A DNA stretch of 64,000 nucleotides from CAZEDM01 sp964511075 (GCA_964511075.1 CAZEDM010000006.1:124001-188000), one strand, 5' to 3'. Positions 51,076 to 59,924 are shown, numbered from the stretch's first letter. The notes: generated by a model from the sequence alone, not told the origin. Numbers and translations: made by a program.

Positions 51076-51422
51076 AAAGCATTCTGGATATGCTCGATTT
51101 TCTCTTGCCTTGAGCTTCTATCAATGGCTATCACATCGAACCTGAAATCATAACCCGGAAATTGGTTCTCCTGTAAAAAAGCTGTTGCCACCTCAGCTAA
51201 TCTTTTTTGCTTTCTTATAGTCACCCACCCCTGGGGAGGCCCGAAGGATTTACTTTTCCCGGCCTTGACCTCGACGAAGACTATGCACTTCTTGTCCCGG
51301 GCAATTATATCGATCTCCTTATGCCCGTATCTGTAATTGGTAAACAATATCTCGAACCCTTTTTGCTTGAGGTAGCCGGCAGCCCTTTTCTCCCCGGACC
51401 TCCCTTTGCTCAGCGTTCCCAT
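51063..51422 (-). CDS. yraN: YraN family protein (UPF0102), putative endonuclease fold
   Basis: A 119-aa protein of the UPF0102 family with the restriction-endonuclease-like core: GRSGEKRAAGYLKQKGFEIL (Glu near the start), EIDIIARDKKCIVFVEVKAGK (ExD...VEVK, the nuclease-like Asp/Glu-x-Lys), and RFDVIAID at the end. Biochemical function is unproven. It follows rnhB by 3 nt, the frequent rnhB-yraN pairing. Its 3' end overlaps the convergent gene at 50737. Confidence 0.93.
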   Translation of the reverse strand: MGTLSKGRSGEKRAAGYLKQKGFEILFTNYRYGHKEIDIIARDKKCIVFVEVKAGKSKSFGPPQGWVTIRKQKRLAEVATAFLQENQFPGYDFRFDVIAIDRSSRQEKIEHIQNAFYLD

Positions 51423-51425
51423 ATC

Positions 51426-52091
51426 TTAATCTATTTTAAGGAACTCCTGTTTAACCAGACATTCCATCACCCTTTTGAAGGACCTGCGGTGAATCCTGCA
51501 GGGACCAAATTCCCTTAGAGCCTCTAAATGCTTTCTGGATGAATACCCTTTGTTCCGGTCAAAGGAAAACTGCGGGTATTTGCGGTGCATCCTCTTCATC
51601 CAGTTATCCCTCTCGACCTTGGCGATAATCGATGCCGCCGCACAGGACAGGGAAAGGGAATCCCCTTTAACCACCGGAAGCTGGGGAAATCTAAGTTCCG
51701 GTATTTTCTGGTTTCCATCGATCAATATAAAATCAGGACTATTTTTTAAACTGGAGACTGCCTGGTGCATGGCCTTTAAAGAGGCTCTGAGGATATTCAG
51801 CTTGTCTATCTCTTTTTCACTTACCATACCAACCCCGAAATCCAGGGCTTCATCTTTAATCTTATGGTAAAGCTCCTCCCTTCTCCCGGGGCTGAGCTTT
51901 TTGGAATCGTCGATCCCGGGTATATATATGTCCCTAGGAAACACCACGCAGGCAGCCACCACCGGTCCGGCTAAGGGACCTCTTCCCACCTCATCCACCC
52001 CGGCAACTAATTGATAACCTTTGCTCCAGAGCTCTTTCTCGTAAGAGAGTTTATCCTTTTCTAATATTATTTTTTTTTCTCTGTTGATTTT
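51426..52091 (-). CDS. rnhB: Ribonuclease HII
   Basis: Cleaves RNA in RNA-DNA hybrids and single ribonucleotides in DNA. A 221-aa protein with the classic GVDEVGRGPLAGPVVAACVV motif (first Asp-Glu pair), then IDDSKKLS, FILIDGNQKIP (Asp) and VKGDSLSLSCAAASIIAKVERD (Asp, family block). The ATG at 52091 is preferred over a TTG ten codons upstream. It belongs to the tail of the ffh-rplS gene group, from which it is separated by the MFS transporter gene. Confidence 0.95.
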   Translation of the reverse strand, partial: KINREKKIILEKDKLSYEKELWSKGYQLVAGVDEVGRGPLAGPVVAACVVFPRDIYIPGIDDSKKLSPGRREELYHKIKDEALDFGVGMVSEKEIDKLNILRASLKAMHQAVSSLKNSPDFILIDGNQKIPELRFPQLPVVKGDSLSLSCAAASIIAKVERDNWMKRMHRKYPQFSFDRNKGYSSRKHLEALREFGPCRIHRRSFKRVMECLVKQEFLKID

Positions 52092-52127
52092 CATCTTCTG
52101 TCTAAAAAATTTATCCGGCAAAATATA

Positions 52128-53399
52128 TTACGAGCTCCGGGGCTCATTTCCCTTATGGATAAACCTTTGGAAAAGAAACAAAGATACGCCCCCGCAGAGA
52201 AGAGCACCGATTCTTACTGCCCAGTTAACACCTAAGGTTTCACCCAAGGTCCCGGCTAAAAAGCTTCCTATGGGCATGGTTCCCATAAACATCATAGTAT
52301 AGAAGCTCATCACCCTTCCCCTGAGCTCATCCGGAACTATCTCCTGTAATAAAGTATTGCAGGTGGCAACCAGGGAGATCATCCCCCAACCAGCTCCGAC
52401 CAGGAAGACCAAAGAAAGGAAAAAACTTTTGGAAAAGGAGAAAAGAAAAAGAGAAACAAAGAAAGCCACAATCCCAGCCTGCATATATTTCAACTTCTCC
52501 TCTTGCTTCCTGGAGGCTAAACTTAAGCCTGCGGATATGGCTCCGATTCCTGCGGCGGACATAAGAAACCCTAAGCCTGAGGCACCTGATTTTAATATGT
52601 CGCGCGCAAAAACCGGCATCAAGACTGCATAGGATAGGCCGAAGATGCTCATACTCGAAACTGTAAGAATTATGGACAGGACTCTCTTATTGGATGTGAT
52701 ATAGCTAACACCTTCTTTGAAATTAATCAGAAACGATCTGTTTCTCGGTTTTATAAGTAAATCTTCCATTCTCATAAGAGATAACCCGGCTATTACTGCT
52801 AAATAGCTTAATCCATTGATAAGAAAACACCCTGCTTCCCCGGTCAAGCTGATTAAAATCCCGGCAATGGCGGGTCCTAAGATCCTGGCACCGTTAAATA
52901 CGGCAGAGTTCAAGGCGATAGCGTTCAAAAGGTCTTCCTTTCCAACTATCTCCTTAATGAAAGCCTGCCTGGTGGGAGAGTCAAATGCCATAACCAGTCC
53001 CAGGCATAAAGCCAGAAGCATCACGTGCCAGACCTTTACCAACCTGGTAAAAGCAAGAAACGCCAGTATCAAAGCCAGGACCATTGCACTTGCCTGGGTG
53101 AAGATGAGAAATTTTCGTTTTTTGACCCGGTCTGCCAGAACCCCTGCAGGCAGAGAGAAAAAAAGGATAGGCAGACCTGCAAAGGCACTTACCGCTCCCA
53201 GGAGAAAAGGAGAGTTGGAGAGCCTCAGGACCAGCCAGCCCTGTGCCACGTTCTGCATCCAGGTGCCGATCAGGGAGATCATCTGCCCGAACCAGAACAG
53301 CCTGTAGTTACTGTGCCTTAAAGAGCGAAAGGTCTGCCCCAGTCTGCCCAATCTGAGTTCAGCAGAGACCTGCTCGGAAGTTCTTTGGCTCTCAAACAT
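52128..53399 (-). CDS. MFS transporter, MFS_3/EntS-like exporter
   Basis: A 423-aa transporter with twelve predicted membrane segments. It opens FRSLRHSNYRLFWFGQMISLIGTWMQNVAQGWLVLRLSNSPF and continues SLPAGVLADRVKKRKFL, the MFS motif A-like loop between helices 2 and 3. GVSYITSNKRVLSIILT marks the start of the second half. The EntS-like branch exports siderophores or drugs; the substrate here is unknown. It interrupts the otherwise conserved rplS-rnhB-yraN order, with its 3' end 37 nt from rnhB. Helix-rich composition and even codon use give no sign of recent transfer. Confidence 0.88.
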   Translation of the reverse strand: MFESQRTSEQVSAELRLGRLGQTFRSLRHSNYRLFWFGQMISLIGTWMQNVAQGWLVLRLSNSPFLLGAVSAFAGLPILFFSLPAGVLADRVKKRKFLIFTQASAMVLALILAFLAFTRLVKVWHVMLLALCLGLVMAFDSPTRQAFIKEIVGKEDLLNAIALNSAVFNGARILGPAIAGILISLTGEAGCFLINGLSYLAVIAGLSLMRMEDLLIKPRNRSFLINFKEGVSYITSNKRVLSIILTVSSMSIFGLSYAVLMPVFARDILKSGASGLGFLMSAAGIGAISAGLSLASRKQEEKLKYMQAGIVAFFVSLFLFSFSKSFFLSLVFLVGAGWGMISLVATCNTLLQEIVPDELRGRVMSFYTMMFMGTMPIGSFLAGTLGETLGVNWAVRIGALLCGGVSLFLFQRFIHKGNEPRSS

Positions 53400-53589
53400 C
53401 TATCAAGAAATCAGAAGTCCAAACCTTTAAGATTGCCAGGGAGTAAAGCTTTGGCTTTACCTTCCGGTTTTATTATGTGCTGAATAATACAGGAAATATA
53501 TAGGATTGTAAAGATAATTTTGGGATGTAGGGGAAACCCTGGTTGAGCTTAGCGAAATCCCGTTTTCGGGATGGTCTCCCGCAACTCGG

Positions 53590-53745
53590 GAGGGGACAAG
53601 CCCCCCTACGCAAAAGGTAGAACGGACATTCCTGTCTGTTCTCTTGTATGTACCTATCAGGGTTTCAAATTCTTATGTAGCAACAACCTTCAGGTTTCCA
53701 TTCTAATATAAAAAATGGGAGGCTAAGGTCTTCCGCTACACAATC
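53590..53745. repeat. Palindrome cluster downstream of rplS
   Basis: AGAACGGACATTCCTGTCTGTTC module near 53618-53641 (shared with 31577, 33209 and 60024). A compound GTAGCAACAACCTTCAGGTTTCC...GGAGGCTAAGGTCTTCCGCTAC element (53677-53739) is the same design as 46368-46435. No gene is visible in the gap 53400-53754. Confidence 0.75.
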
Positions 53746-53754
53746 ATTTTTGAT

Positions 53755-53782
53755 AAAAAAGCGTCCCGACGAGAGCCGGGAC
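53755..53782 (-). terminator. Rho-independent terminator of the ffh-rplS operon
   Basis: Minus strand: GTCCCG...CGGGAC stem with an 8-nt loop, followed by GC and six T. It lies 10 nt beyond the rplS stop codon. Confidence 0.85.
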
Positions 53783-53792
53783 ACCACTAACT

Positions 53793-54170
53793 TTACTCTT
53801 TAGCTTCCTTTTCTTCCGCTACTTCCCTCTTCTCCCTTTCCTCTATCTTCGCCGCTTTACCTTTCATCTTCCTCAGGTAGAAAAGCTTTGCCCTTCTCAC
53901 CTTTCCTCTTTTAACCACTTCCACCTCAGATACAAAAGGAGAGTGCAGCGGGAAAATCCTTTCCACCCCCACGCCGCTGGAGATTTTTCGCACGGTGAAA
54001 CTCTGGGAAACACCCTTTCCTTTTTTCTGCAGGACGATCCCTTCAAAGACCTGAATTCTTTCCTTGTCACCCTCCTTGATCTTCACATGCACTTTGACCG
54101 TATCGCCGGGGCTGAATTCCGGAATCTTCTCCCTCATCTGCTTGCCTTCGACTGCCGATATCAAATCCAT
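53793..54170 (-). CDS. rplS: 50S ribosomal protein L19
   Basis: Ribosomal protein at the 30S-50S interface, 125 aa from the ATG at 54170, which follows AAGGAGAGG. Conserved core: FSPGDTVKVHVKIKEGDKERIQVFEGIVLQKKG, FTVRKISSGVGVERIFPLHSPFV, VEVVKRGKVRRAKLFYLRK. The last 20 residues are a Lys/Glu-rich tail (EEREKREVAEEKEAKE) beyond the usual end. The open frame upstream of 54170 is not supported. Last gene of the ffh-rpsP-khpA-rimM-trmD-rplS operon; it ends at a terminator. Confidence 0.96.
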   Translation of the reverse strand: MDLISAVEGKQMREKIPEFSPGDTVKVHVKIKEGDKERIQVFEGIVLQKKGKGVSQSFTVRKISSGVGVERIFPLHSPFVSEVEVVKRGKVRRAKLFYLRKMKGKAAKIEEREKREVAEEKEAKE

Positions 54171-54258
54171 CTTTCCTCTCCTTAACTTTTTGGTATTCTG
54201 CAACAATCTCCTGTCCCTCTTCTCCATAAGGAGAGAGGGCTGGTGAATGTATTATAAA

Positions 54259-54990
54259 TTACGTCTCTTTCTCTATTTCAGCAAGTAATTTTTTATCCTC
54301 CGGGCTGAGAATTTTCTTTTCCAAAAGGTCTGGCCTTTGCTCCAGGGTTCTTCTTAAGGATTCCTTTTTTCTCCATAGCCTTATCTTTTCGTGATTGCCC
54401 GATAAAAGTGTCTCCGGCACCTTCATGCCTCTGAACTCCGAGGGACGGGTATATTCAGGATAACCCAGTATACCCTCGTAAAAGGAATCGCTCTCCGCTG
54501 ACTGAAAGTTTCCCATAAACCCGGGGAGCAGGCGAACCACGCTGTCTATGATCACCAGTGCGGGAAGCTCCCCTCCGGTCAGGACGTAGTCTCCTATGGA
54601 AAGCTCCTCCAGGTCATGTAATGTCCTTACCCGCTGGTCAATGCCCTTGTAGTGACCGCTGATCACCACCAGATGGTCTTTAAGGGAAAGCTCCTTTGCT
54701 TTTTCCTGATCAAACTTTCTCCCCTGGGCAGAGGTGAGAATAATATGATAGTCCTCTTTTTCCTCCAGGATCGAATCCAGGGCTGAGGACAAAGGCTCCA
54801 CCATCATCACCATTCCAGCCCCTCCCCCAAAGGGAGTGTCATCCACCGTCTTGTGCTTGTCCCGGGCAAAATCCCTTATATCTGTTACTTTTATCTGAAT
54901 CAGATTATTTTCCTGAGCTTTTTTAATCAGGCTCTCACTCAGGGGACTTGCAAAGAAATTGGGGAAAATTGTCAATATGTCTATTCGCAT
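54259..54990 (-). CDS. trmD: tRNA (guanine37-N1)-methyltransferase
   Basis: SPOUT-class methyltransferase that makes m1G37 and prevents +1 frameshifting. A 243-aa protein with MRIDILTIFPNFFASPLSES at the start and the knotted SAM site (YVLTGGELPALVIIDSVVRLLPG). DDTPFGGGAGMVMMVEP is the catalytic-loop region. It sits between rimM and rplS, the standard order. The 18-nt gap to rimM and lack of a promoter suggest cotranscription. Confidence 0.97.
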   Translation of the reverse strand: MRIDILTIFPNFFASPLSESLIKKAQENNLIQIKVTDIRDFARDKHKTVDDTPFGGGAGMVMMVEPLSSALDSILEEKEDYHIILTSAQGRKFDQEKAKELSLKDHLVVISGHYKGIDQRVRTLHDLEELSIGDYVLTGGELPALVIIDSVVRLLPGFMGNFQSAESDSFYEGILGYPEYTRPSEFRGMKVPETLLSGNHEKIRLWRKKESLRRTLEQRPDLLEKKILSPEDKKLLAEIEKET

Positions 54991-55008
54991 AATAAAGATT
55001 GGAAAGCT

Positions 55009-55515
55009 CTACTCTAAAAGACCATTTATAGGCTCGATCAGAATCAGCTTTTTCTTAGGATCAATCTCCTTCACCACATCTTTTATAAAAGGTATATAAT
55101 GTTCTTTTTTCTTCTTCCTTACCACCAGGACATCATTGGCCGGGAAAGAGAGGACCTCTTTAACCTCTCCGAGCTTTTCCCCCTTCAAACACTCCACCTG
55201 AGAGCCAATCAAATCAAACAGGTAATATCTGCCCTCCGGAAGAGTAGGGACATCCTCTCTGGGAATCTCCAGGTATCTGCCTTGGAGGGAGCTGGCTTTT
55301 TCCCGGTCCTCAATCCCTTCAAGCTGAAGCAGGACTTTCCCCTGGAAAATCCTGCTTCTCTTAATCCTGTATATCTCCTCCCTGCCGCTTGAATCAGAGA
55401 TCAAGACCTTCTCTACCCGGGTAAATCTTTTCGGATCGTCAGTCAGGGGAAAGACCAGAAGCTCCCCCTTGACTCCCCGGGTACGGAGGATTTTGCCTAA
55501 AGCTACTTTCTCCAA
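55009..55515 (-). CDS. rimM: 16S rRNA processing/ribosome maturation factor RimM
   Basis: Assembly factor of the 30S head, 168 aa, in two barrels. The N-terminal domain opens VALGKILRTRGVKGELLVFPLTDDPKRF. The PRC-barrel C-terminal part has GRYYLFDLIGSQVECLKGEKLGEVKEVLSFPANDVLVVR and ends IPFIKDVVKEIDPKKKLILIE. The gap to the KH-domain gene upstream is 9 nt. The gene order khpA-rimM-trmD is conserved widely. Confidence 0.95.
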   Translation of the reverse strand: MEKVALGKILRTRGVKGELLVFPLTDDPKRFTRVEKVLISDSSGREEIYRIKRSRIFQGKVLLQLEGIEDREKASSLQGRYLEIPREDVPTLPEGRYYLFDLIGSQVECLKGEKLGEVKEVLSFPANDVLVVRKKKKEHYIPFIKDVVKEIDPKKKLILIEPINGLLE

Positions 55516-55524
55516 AAAATCTGC

Positions 55525-55755
55525 TTACTCCAGAATCTCCAGCATCGCCCGTTTACCCTTCTTGGCAGAGGCGGCGGAGATCAAGGTGCGAATAGCACTG
55601 GCAGTCTTGCCTTTTTTCCCAATCACCTTTCCCAGATCACCAGCACCCACTCTCAGCTCATACACTGTAGTCTTCTCCCCGTCCACCTCGGCAACAGAAA
55701 CCTGATCTGGATTATCCACCAGAGCTTTGACGATGGTCTCGATAAACTGTTTCAT
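55525..55755 (-). CDS. khpA: KH-domain RNA-binding protein KhpA
   Basis: A 76-aa protein made of one type II KH domain, with the GxxG loop in VIGKKGKTASAIRTLI. It sits between rpsP and rimM, the usual place of khpA (YlqC). The family binds RNA together with KhpB in many bacteria; the partner is not in this window. Its ATG follows the rpsP stop by 21 nt after AGGAGG. Confidence 0.94.
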   Translation of the reverse strand: MKQFIETIVKALVDNPDQVSVAEVDGEKTTVYELRVGAGDLGKVIGKKGKTASAIRTLISAASAKKGKRAMLEILE

Positions 55756-55776
55756 TGCAAACCTCCTTGCAAACAG

Positions 55777-56190
55777 TTATTCAGTTTTTGGTTCAGTTGG
55801 TTGAGCCTCTTGACTCTCAGTCTCTTTTATCACTTTAGTCTCTTTTTCTTCTTTAGTCCTTTTCTTTTTCTTCTTCCTCCTCTCTGGAATATAATTGGAG
55901 ATCTCCATCTCGCTTGCATCTGCCCCTTTTTTAAGAGCAGCCCATTTCCTCATCAGTCCGATCCCTCTCAGAAGGGAGTTAACTGTATCAGTCGGCAGGG
56001 CTCCATTTCTCAGCCAGTAATAGATTCTATCTTCCTTTACCACCACGGAAGCCTGTTTCTCAACCGGATTGTACTGCCCCAGTATCTCGATGAATCTACC
56101 ATCCCGGGGGCTGCGAGAATCTGCTGCCACGATACGGTAAAAGGGCTTCTTTTTCGCCCCAATCCTCCTCAGTCTTATCCTGACTGCCAA
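55777..56190 (-). CDS. rpsP: 30S ribosomal protein S16, TTG start, extended tail
   Basis: Small-subunit protein required for 30S assembly. The core is intact: VRIRLRRIGAKKKPFYRIVAADSRSPRDGRFIEILGQYNP, then YWLRNGALPTDTVNSLLR. The start is placed at TTG 56190, giving MAVRIRLRRIG as in other S16 proteins; GGAGG lies five bases before it. The in-frame GTG at 56196 is embedded in that ribosome-binding site and would leave it no spacer. The protein is about 137 aa because of a roughly 45-residue Lys/Glu/Thr-rich tail (KKKKKRTKEEKETKVIKE) beyond the normal end. Confidence 0.94.
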   Translation of the reverse strand: MAVRIRLRRIGAKKKPFYRIVAADSRSPRDGRFIEILGQYNPVEKQASVVVKEDRIYYWLRNGALPTDTVNSLLRGIGLMRKWAALKKGADASEMEISNYIPERRKKKKKRTKEEKETKVIKETESQEAQPTEPKTE

Positions 56191-56216
56191 ATTCACCTCC
56201 TTCCAGTTCTCTACGG

Positions 56217-57533
56217 TTAGAATTTAAAGATATTTTTCAGCTTTTTCAAGTCCATTTTATGAAAATCCTTAATCATCTTCTGCATCATAAAGAACTGCTT
56301 GGTAAGCCGGTTAACCTCCTGGATGTCCGTGCCGCTGCCCTGGGCTATCCTTTTCCTTCTGCTGCCGTCTATCACCTGCGGTTTTAACCTTTCCTCCTCG
56401 GTCATGGAGTTTATTATGGCCTCGATTCTGCCAAGGGATTTCTCGTCCACCGATATCCCTTTTAGGGCTCCGCTTACCCCGGGTATCAAATTGACAATCG
56501 AATCCAGGGACCCCATCTTCTTCAGTTGCTGAAGCTGAGCATAGAAATCTTTGAAGGTAAAAGCTTCCTTTTGCAGCTTTTTCTCTAATTTTATCGCCTC
56601 TTCATTATCTATCGCCTCCTGGGCTTTTTCCACCAGAGTCACTACGTCGCCCATTCCCAGGATTCTCGAAGCCATCCTATCAGGATAGAATACCTCCATG
56701 GCATCCAGTTTCTCGCCGGTTCCTACGTATTTGATGGGCTTACCTGTTACCGCTCTCAAAGAAAGGGCTGCACCTCCTCTGGCATCCCCGTCTAACTTGG
56801 TCAGAAAAATACCATCTATCCCCAGTTTCTCCTCAAAGCTGGAAGCGATGTTCACGGCATCCTGACCGGTCATTGAATCCACCACCAGAAGGACTTCCTG
56901 AGGATCGAGTTTCTCCTTTATCAAGGAAAGCTCTTTCATCAGCTCCTCATCTATATGAAGTCTTCCCGCTGTATCGATGATAGCCAAATCCATTCCCTCT
57001 TTCCTGGCTTTCTCCACTCCCTCCCTGCAGATTTTAACTGGATTCTCCCTGGAAGAGTAGACCGGCATATTCAAGCTTTTTCCCAAAATCATAAGCTGAT
57101 CAACTGCTGCAGGCCTTTGAACGTCTGCGGCAACAAGCAGGGGTGTTTTTCCCTTTTTGCGATAGTGGTTGGCTAATTTTCCGCAGGCTGTGGTCTTACC
57201 CGAACCTTGCAGCCCCACTAACATCCAGACAGTGGGTCCTGAAGAGGAGAGCTTCATCCCGGAACTGTCCTTGCCTAAAAGCAAGGTCATCTCATCGTAG
57301 ACTATTTTGATCAGCTGCTGTCCCGGGGTTATGCTGCGCAAGACCTCCTGGCCGATAGCCTTAGCCTCAACCCTGGAGATAAAATCCTTAGTCACCTTAT
57401 AATTGACGTCAGCCTCCAGCAGAGCCCTCCTTACCTCTTTCAGGGCATCTCTTACATTGCCTTCTGTGAGCTTTCCCTGGCCGCGAAGCTTCTTGATGAT
57501 CGACTCTAATTTGTTACTCAGCTCTGAAAACAT
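56217..57533 (-). CDS. ffh: Signal recognition particle protein Ffh
   Basis: GTPase that with 4.5S RNA targets nascent membrane and secretory chains to the Sec translocon. The 438-aa protein has the N domain (residues 1-85, SNKLESIIKKLRGQGKLTEGN), the G domain with MLVGLQGSGKTTACGKLA (P-loop), IIDTAGRLHIDEELM and FLTKLDGDARGGAALS, and a Met-rich M domain (MTEEERLKPQVIDGSRRKRIAQGSG). The ATG at 57533 matches the family start; the frame upstream is unsupported. It leads the operon ffh-rpsP-khpA-rimM-trmD-rplS. The 26-nt gap to rpsP indicates cotranscription. Confidence 0.97.
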   Translation of the reverse strand: MFSELSNKLESIIKKLRGQGKLTEGNVRDALKEVRRALLEADVNYKVTKDFISRVEAKAIGQEVLRSITPGQQLIKIVYDEMTLLLGKDSSGMKLSSSGPTVWMLVGLQGSGKTTACGKLANHYRKKGKTPLLVAADVQRPAAVDQLMILGKSLNMPVYSSRENPVKICREGVEKARKEGMDLAIIDTAGRLHIDEELMKELSLIKEKLDPQEVLLVVDSMTGQDAVNIASSFEEKLGIDGIFLTKLDGDARGGAALSLRAVTGKPIKYVGTGEKLDAMEVFYPDRMASRILGMGDVVTLVEKAQEAIDNEEAIKLEKKLQKEAFTFKDFYAQLQQLKKMGSLDSIVNLIPGVSGALKGISVDEKSLGRIEAIINSMTEEERLKPQVIDGSRRKRIAQGSGTDIQEVNRLTKQFFMMQKMIKDFHKMDLKKLKNIFKF

Positions 57534-57771
57534 AAAGGCTTTACCTTTTAGACTAATTAACCCAACTTCCAAAGGAGTTAAAACCACAGGCCATTTTGTT
57601 GGGATTGCAAAATTTCAATATAGTAATTTCAGCTACTGAAAGCAAGCTAAAACTTGAACTTCTCTTTATTTTCTACGATTTTTTCCTCTTTTGCCATTGA
57701 CCCCTGATCTGTGCTCCTGACGCATCTAAGTTATTACCCCGAAAAGAATTATGTGGCTTTCAAGATTTGTT

Positions 57772-58542
57772 CTAATCGGTTGTACTTACCTCCAACTCTA
57801 CAATGCTTCCTCTTTTCACCTCTGCCCCTTCCTTAGGGATTTGATCCAAAACAGTTCCCGGCAGCAGATGATTCTTTACCCTATACCTGACTCTTCCCAT
57901 TTTCAAACCCAGTTCCTCCAGCTTGGCACTTACCTCTTTTATATTCTCACCCCTTAATTGGGGAACCTTAACTATCTCCAGAGTATCGGCTTGATTAATC
58001 AGAACTCTGATCTCCATTCCTAAGGGAACAGTGGTACCTGCCTCAGGAAAACTATTAATTACCTCACCAGCAGGCAAGGTATCCGTTGATACATAGATCG
58101 GATCGCCGATTAACAAGCCGCGGGCTTCCAGTGCCAATTCTGCCTGCCTTAAAGTCATCCCTGTAAGCTCCGGCACAGTGGCTTTCTCACCACCTTTGCT
58201 CAAAACCACCCTGATCCTTCTCCCCTTTTTCACCCTGGAACCCGGCTCAGGGATCTGGGAGATAATCGTGCCGGGCGAGCTTTTCAGGCTATATTCCTCC
58301 CTGATTACCCTTAACTCCAGCCCTTTATCCTTTAAGGCCGATTTAGCTTCATCCAGTCTCAATCCCTGCAAGTCCGGAACATCGGACTCCTGTCCCAGCC
58401 TTACCACCAGTGGCATAAAAACCCTGTCAAAAAAAAGGAATAACAGGATTACCGTCAGGATGAAAATACCCAGGCCCTTAATCCATTTACTGGTGAAAAA
58501 CCGAATCAGTCCGATCTTAATCTTCTCTATATTCATCTTCAT
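57772..58542 (-). CDS. Membrane-anchored protein with three PASTA domains
   Basis: A 256-aa protein with one N-terminal membrane helix (about 24-46, GLGIFILTVILLFLFFDRVF). Three tandem PASTA repeats follow: about 52-118, VPDLQGLRLDEAKSALKDKGL; 121-187, VPELTGMTLRQAELALEARGL; and 192-254, VPQLRGENIKEVSAKLEELGL. PASTA domains bind peptidoglycan fragments and beta-lactams and normally sit outside the membrane on PBP2x or Stk kinases. Here there is no kinase or transpeptidase domain, so it is a stand-alone sensor or scaffold at the cell envelope. It starts 11 nt after rsmB, a linkage also seen in other genomes. Confidence 0.88.
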   Translation of the reverse strand: MKMNIEKIKIGLIRFFTSKWIKGLGIFILTVILLFLFFDRVFMPLVVRLGQESDVPDLQGLRLDEAKSALKDKGLELRVIREEYSLKSSPGTIISQIPEPGSRVKKGRRIRVVLSKGGEKATVPELTGMTLRQAELALEARGLLIGDPIYVSTDTLPAGEVINSFPEAGTTVPLGMEIRVLINQADTLEIVKVPQLRGENIKEVSAKLEELGLKMGRVRYRVKNHLLPGTVLDQIPKEGAEVKRGSIVELEVSTTD

Positions 58543-58553
58543 AAATATAACCT

Positions 58554-59912
58554 TTAAAAAGCCTGATGTCCAAAAGTTTGGGATATTTTTTTAAGCCTTG
58601 TCGAGAATGTCCCGTCCAGTCCCTGTAGATGAGGAAAGGTCCGCACGAACCTTTCCCGGCTCACCACTTTTGAATCCACGAAATTTGAAGCATCCTCCTT
58701 CCTGAAATCTTTTCTCTGCTCCAAGAATCGAGTAATTATATCCTCATTCTCTGTTCGGGTCAGGGTGCAGGTTGTATAAACTATGATACCCTCTTTCTTG
58801 ACTAAATTCGCCGCATGGGAGAGTATGGAGAACTGAAGCTCAGCCAGCCTTTTTATATCCTCTTTTTTCTTCTGCCACCTGGCATCGGAGTTCCTGCCCA
58901 GGACACCCAGACCCGAACAGGGCGCGTCGATCAAAATCCTGTCCAGGGGCACAGTGGAATAATCTTTAGCATCTGCTGTTTGATAAGATACGTTTTCGAT
59001 ACCCAGTCTCTGACAATTCTCTTTGACCCTTTTCATCCTTTGCGGGCTTGAATCCAGCGCTGTCAACCTGCCTGAGTTACTCATAAGCTCCGCTATATAG
59101 GTTAATTTCCCTCCGGGAGCAGCACACATATCCAGTATCGATTCACCAGGCTGAGGGGCTAACAGCAGGACCGGAAAGCCGGCACTTTCGTCCTGAGGAT
59201 AAACATATCCCTTTTGAAAAAGGAAGAGATTCTCCAGATCGATTTTCGATTCCATCCGGTAAAAGTTTTCCAGGAAATCACCTTTTCTGTATTTTATCTT
59301 CTTCATATCCAGTGCTTTCTCCAGACCCTTACGATCGATCCTCAGGCTGTTAAGCCTGAAAGAGATTTTTGCCCTTTGATTGAAAGCCTCGCATAGTCTT
59401 ATGGTTTCTTTCTCACCTAATTGTTCGAGCCAATCCTCGATCATCCAGTCCGGAAAAGAATAAATTACTCCTATGGCTTTGACCTTATCCTCCTCCAGGG
59501 AAGGAAAAGCAACTCTTTTCTTGTCTCTGAGGTAATTTCTCAACACGGCATTGACCAAACCTGCTGTGCCCTGATGCCCATACCTTTTGGCTAATTTAAC
59601 CGATTCATCCACTGCCGCACTGTCGGGCACCCGGTCCAGATACTCTATTTGATACAAGCCTAATCTCAGTATGTTCCGAATCCAGGGGGTTAAATCTTCT
59701 ATCTTATCTTTGAGGAAAAAGCTGAGGATAAAATCCAGTCTTCTTCTCAGCTTAGTGGTCCCGTTCACCAATTCCCGGATAAACCGGCGATCCAGAGAGG
59801 ATAATTTCATTTGGCTGTAATAGGACTCAATCGTCTCGTTAGCAAAAGCAGATTTGGTCTCAACCTCATACAGGACTTTGAGAGCGATTTCTCTGGGATT
59901 TATCTTTTTCAT
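58554..59912 (-). CDS. rsmB: 16S rRNA (cytosine967-C5)-methyltransferase
   Basis: Rossmann-fold methylase (452 aa) with an N-terminal NusB-like domain (about residues 1-135, AVDESVKLAKRYGHQGTAGLVNAVLR). The C-terminal RsmB/NOL1 methylase has SILDMCAAPGGKLTYIAELM (SAM motif), ALDSSPQRM, RILIDAPCSGLGVLGRNSDARW (motif IV, catalytic PC) and GIIVYTTCTLTRTENEDII (motif VI, TC). Both active cysteines are present. The ATG at 59912 starting KKINPREIALKVL is chosen over one seven codons upstream. It heads a pair with the PASTA gene. Confidence 0.95.
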   Translation of the reverse strand: MKKINPREIALKVLYEVETKSAFANETIESYYSQMKLSSLDRRFIRELVNGTTKLRRRLDFILSFFLKDKIEDLTPWIRNILRLGLYQIEYLDRVPDSAAVDESVKLAKRYGHQGTAGLVNAVLRNYLRDKKRVAFPSLEEDKVKAIGVIYSFPDWMIEDWLEQLGEKETIRLCEAFNQRAKISFRLNSLRIDRKGLEKALDMKKIKYRKGDFLENFYRMESKIDLENLFLFQKGYVYPQDESAGFPVLLLAPQPGESILDMCAAPGGKLTYIAELMSNSGRLTALDSSPQRMKRVKENCQRLGIENVSYQTADAKDYSTVPLDRILIDAPCSGLGVLGRNSDARWQKKKEDIKRLAELQFSILSHAANLVKKEGIIVYTTCTLTRTENEDIITRFLEQRKDFRKEDASNFVDSKVVSRERFVRTFPHLQGLDGTFSTRLKKISQTFGHQAF

Positions 59913-59924
59913 TCTTTGTTTTTC

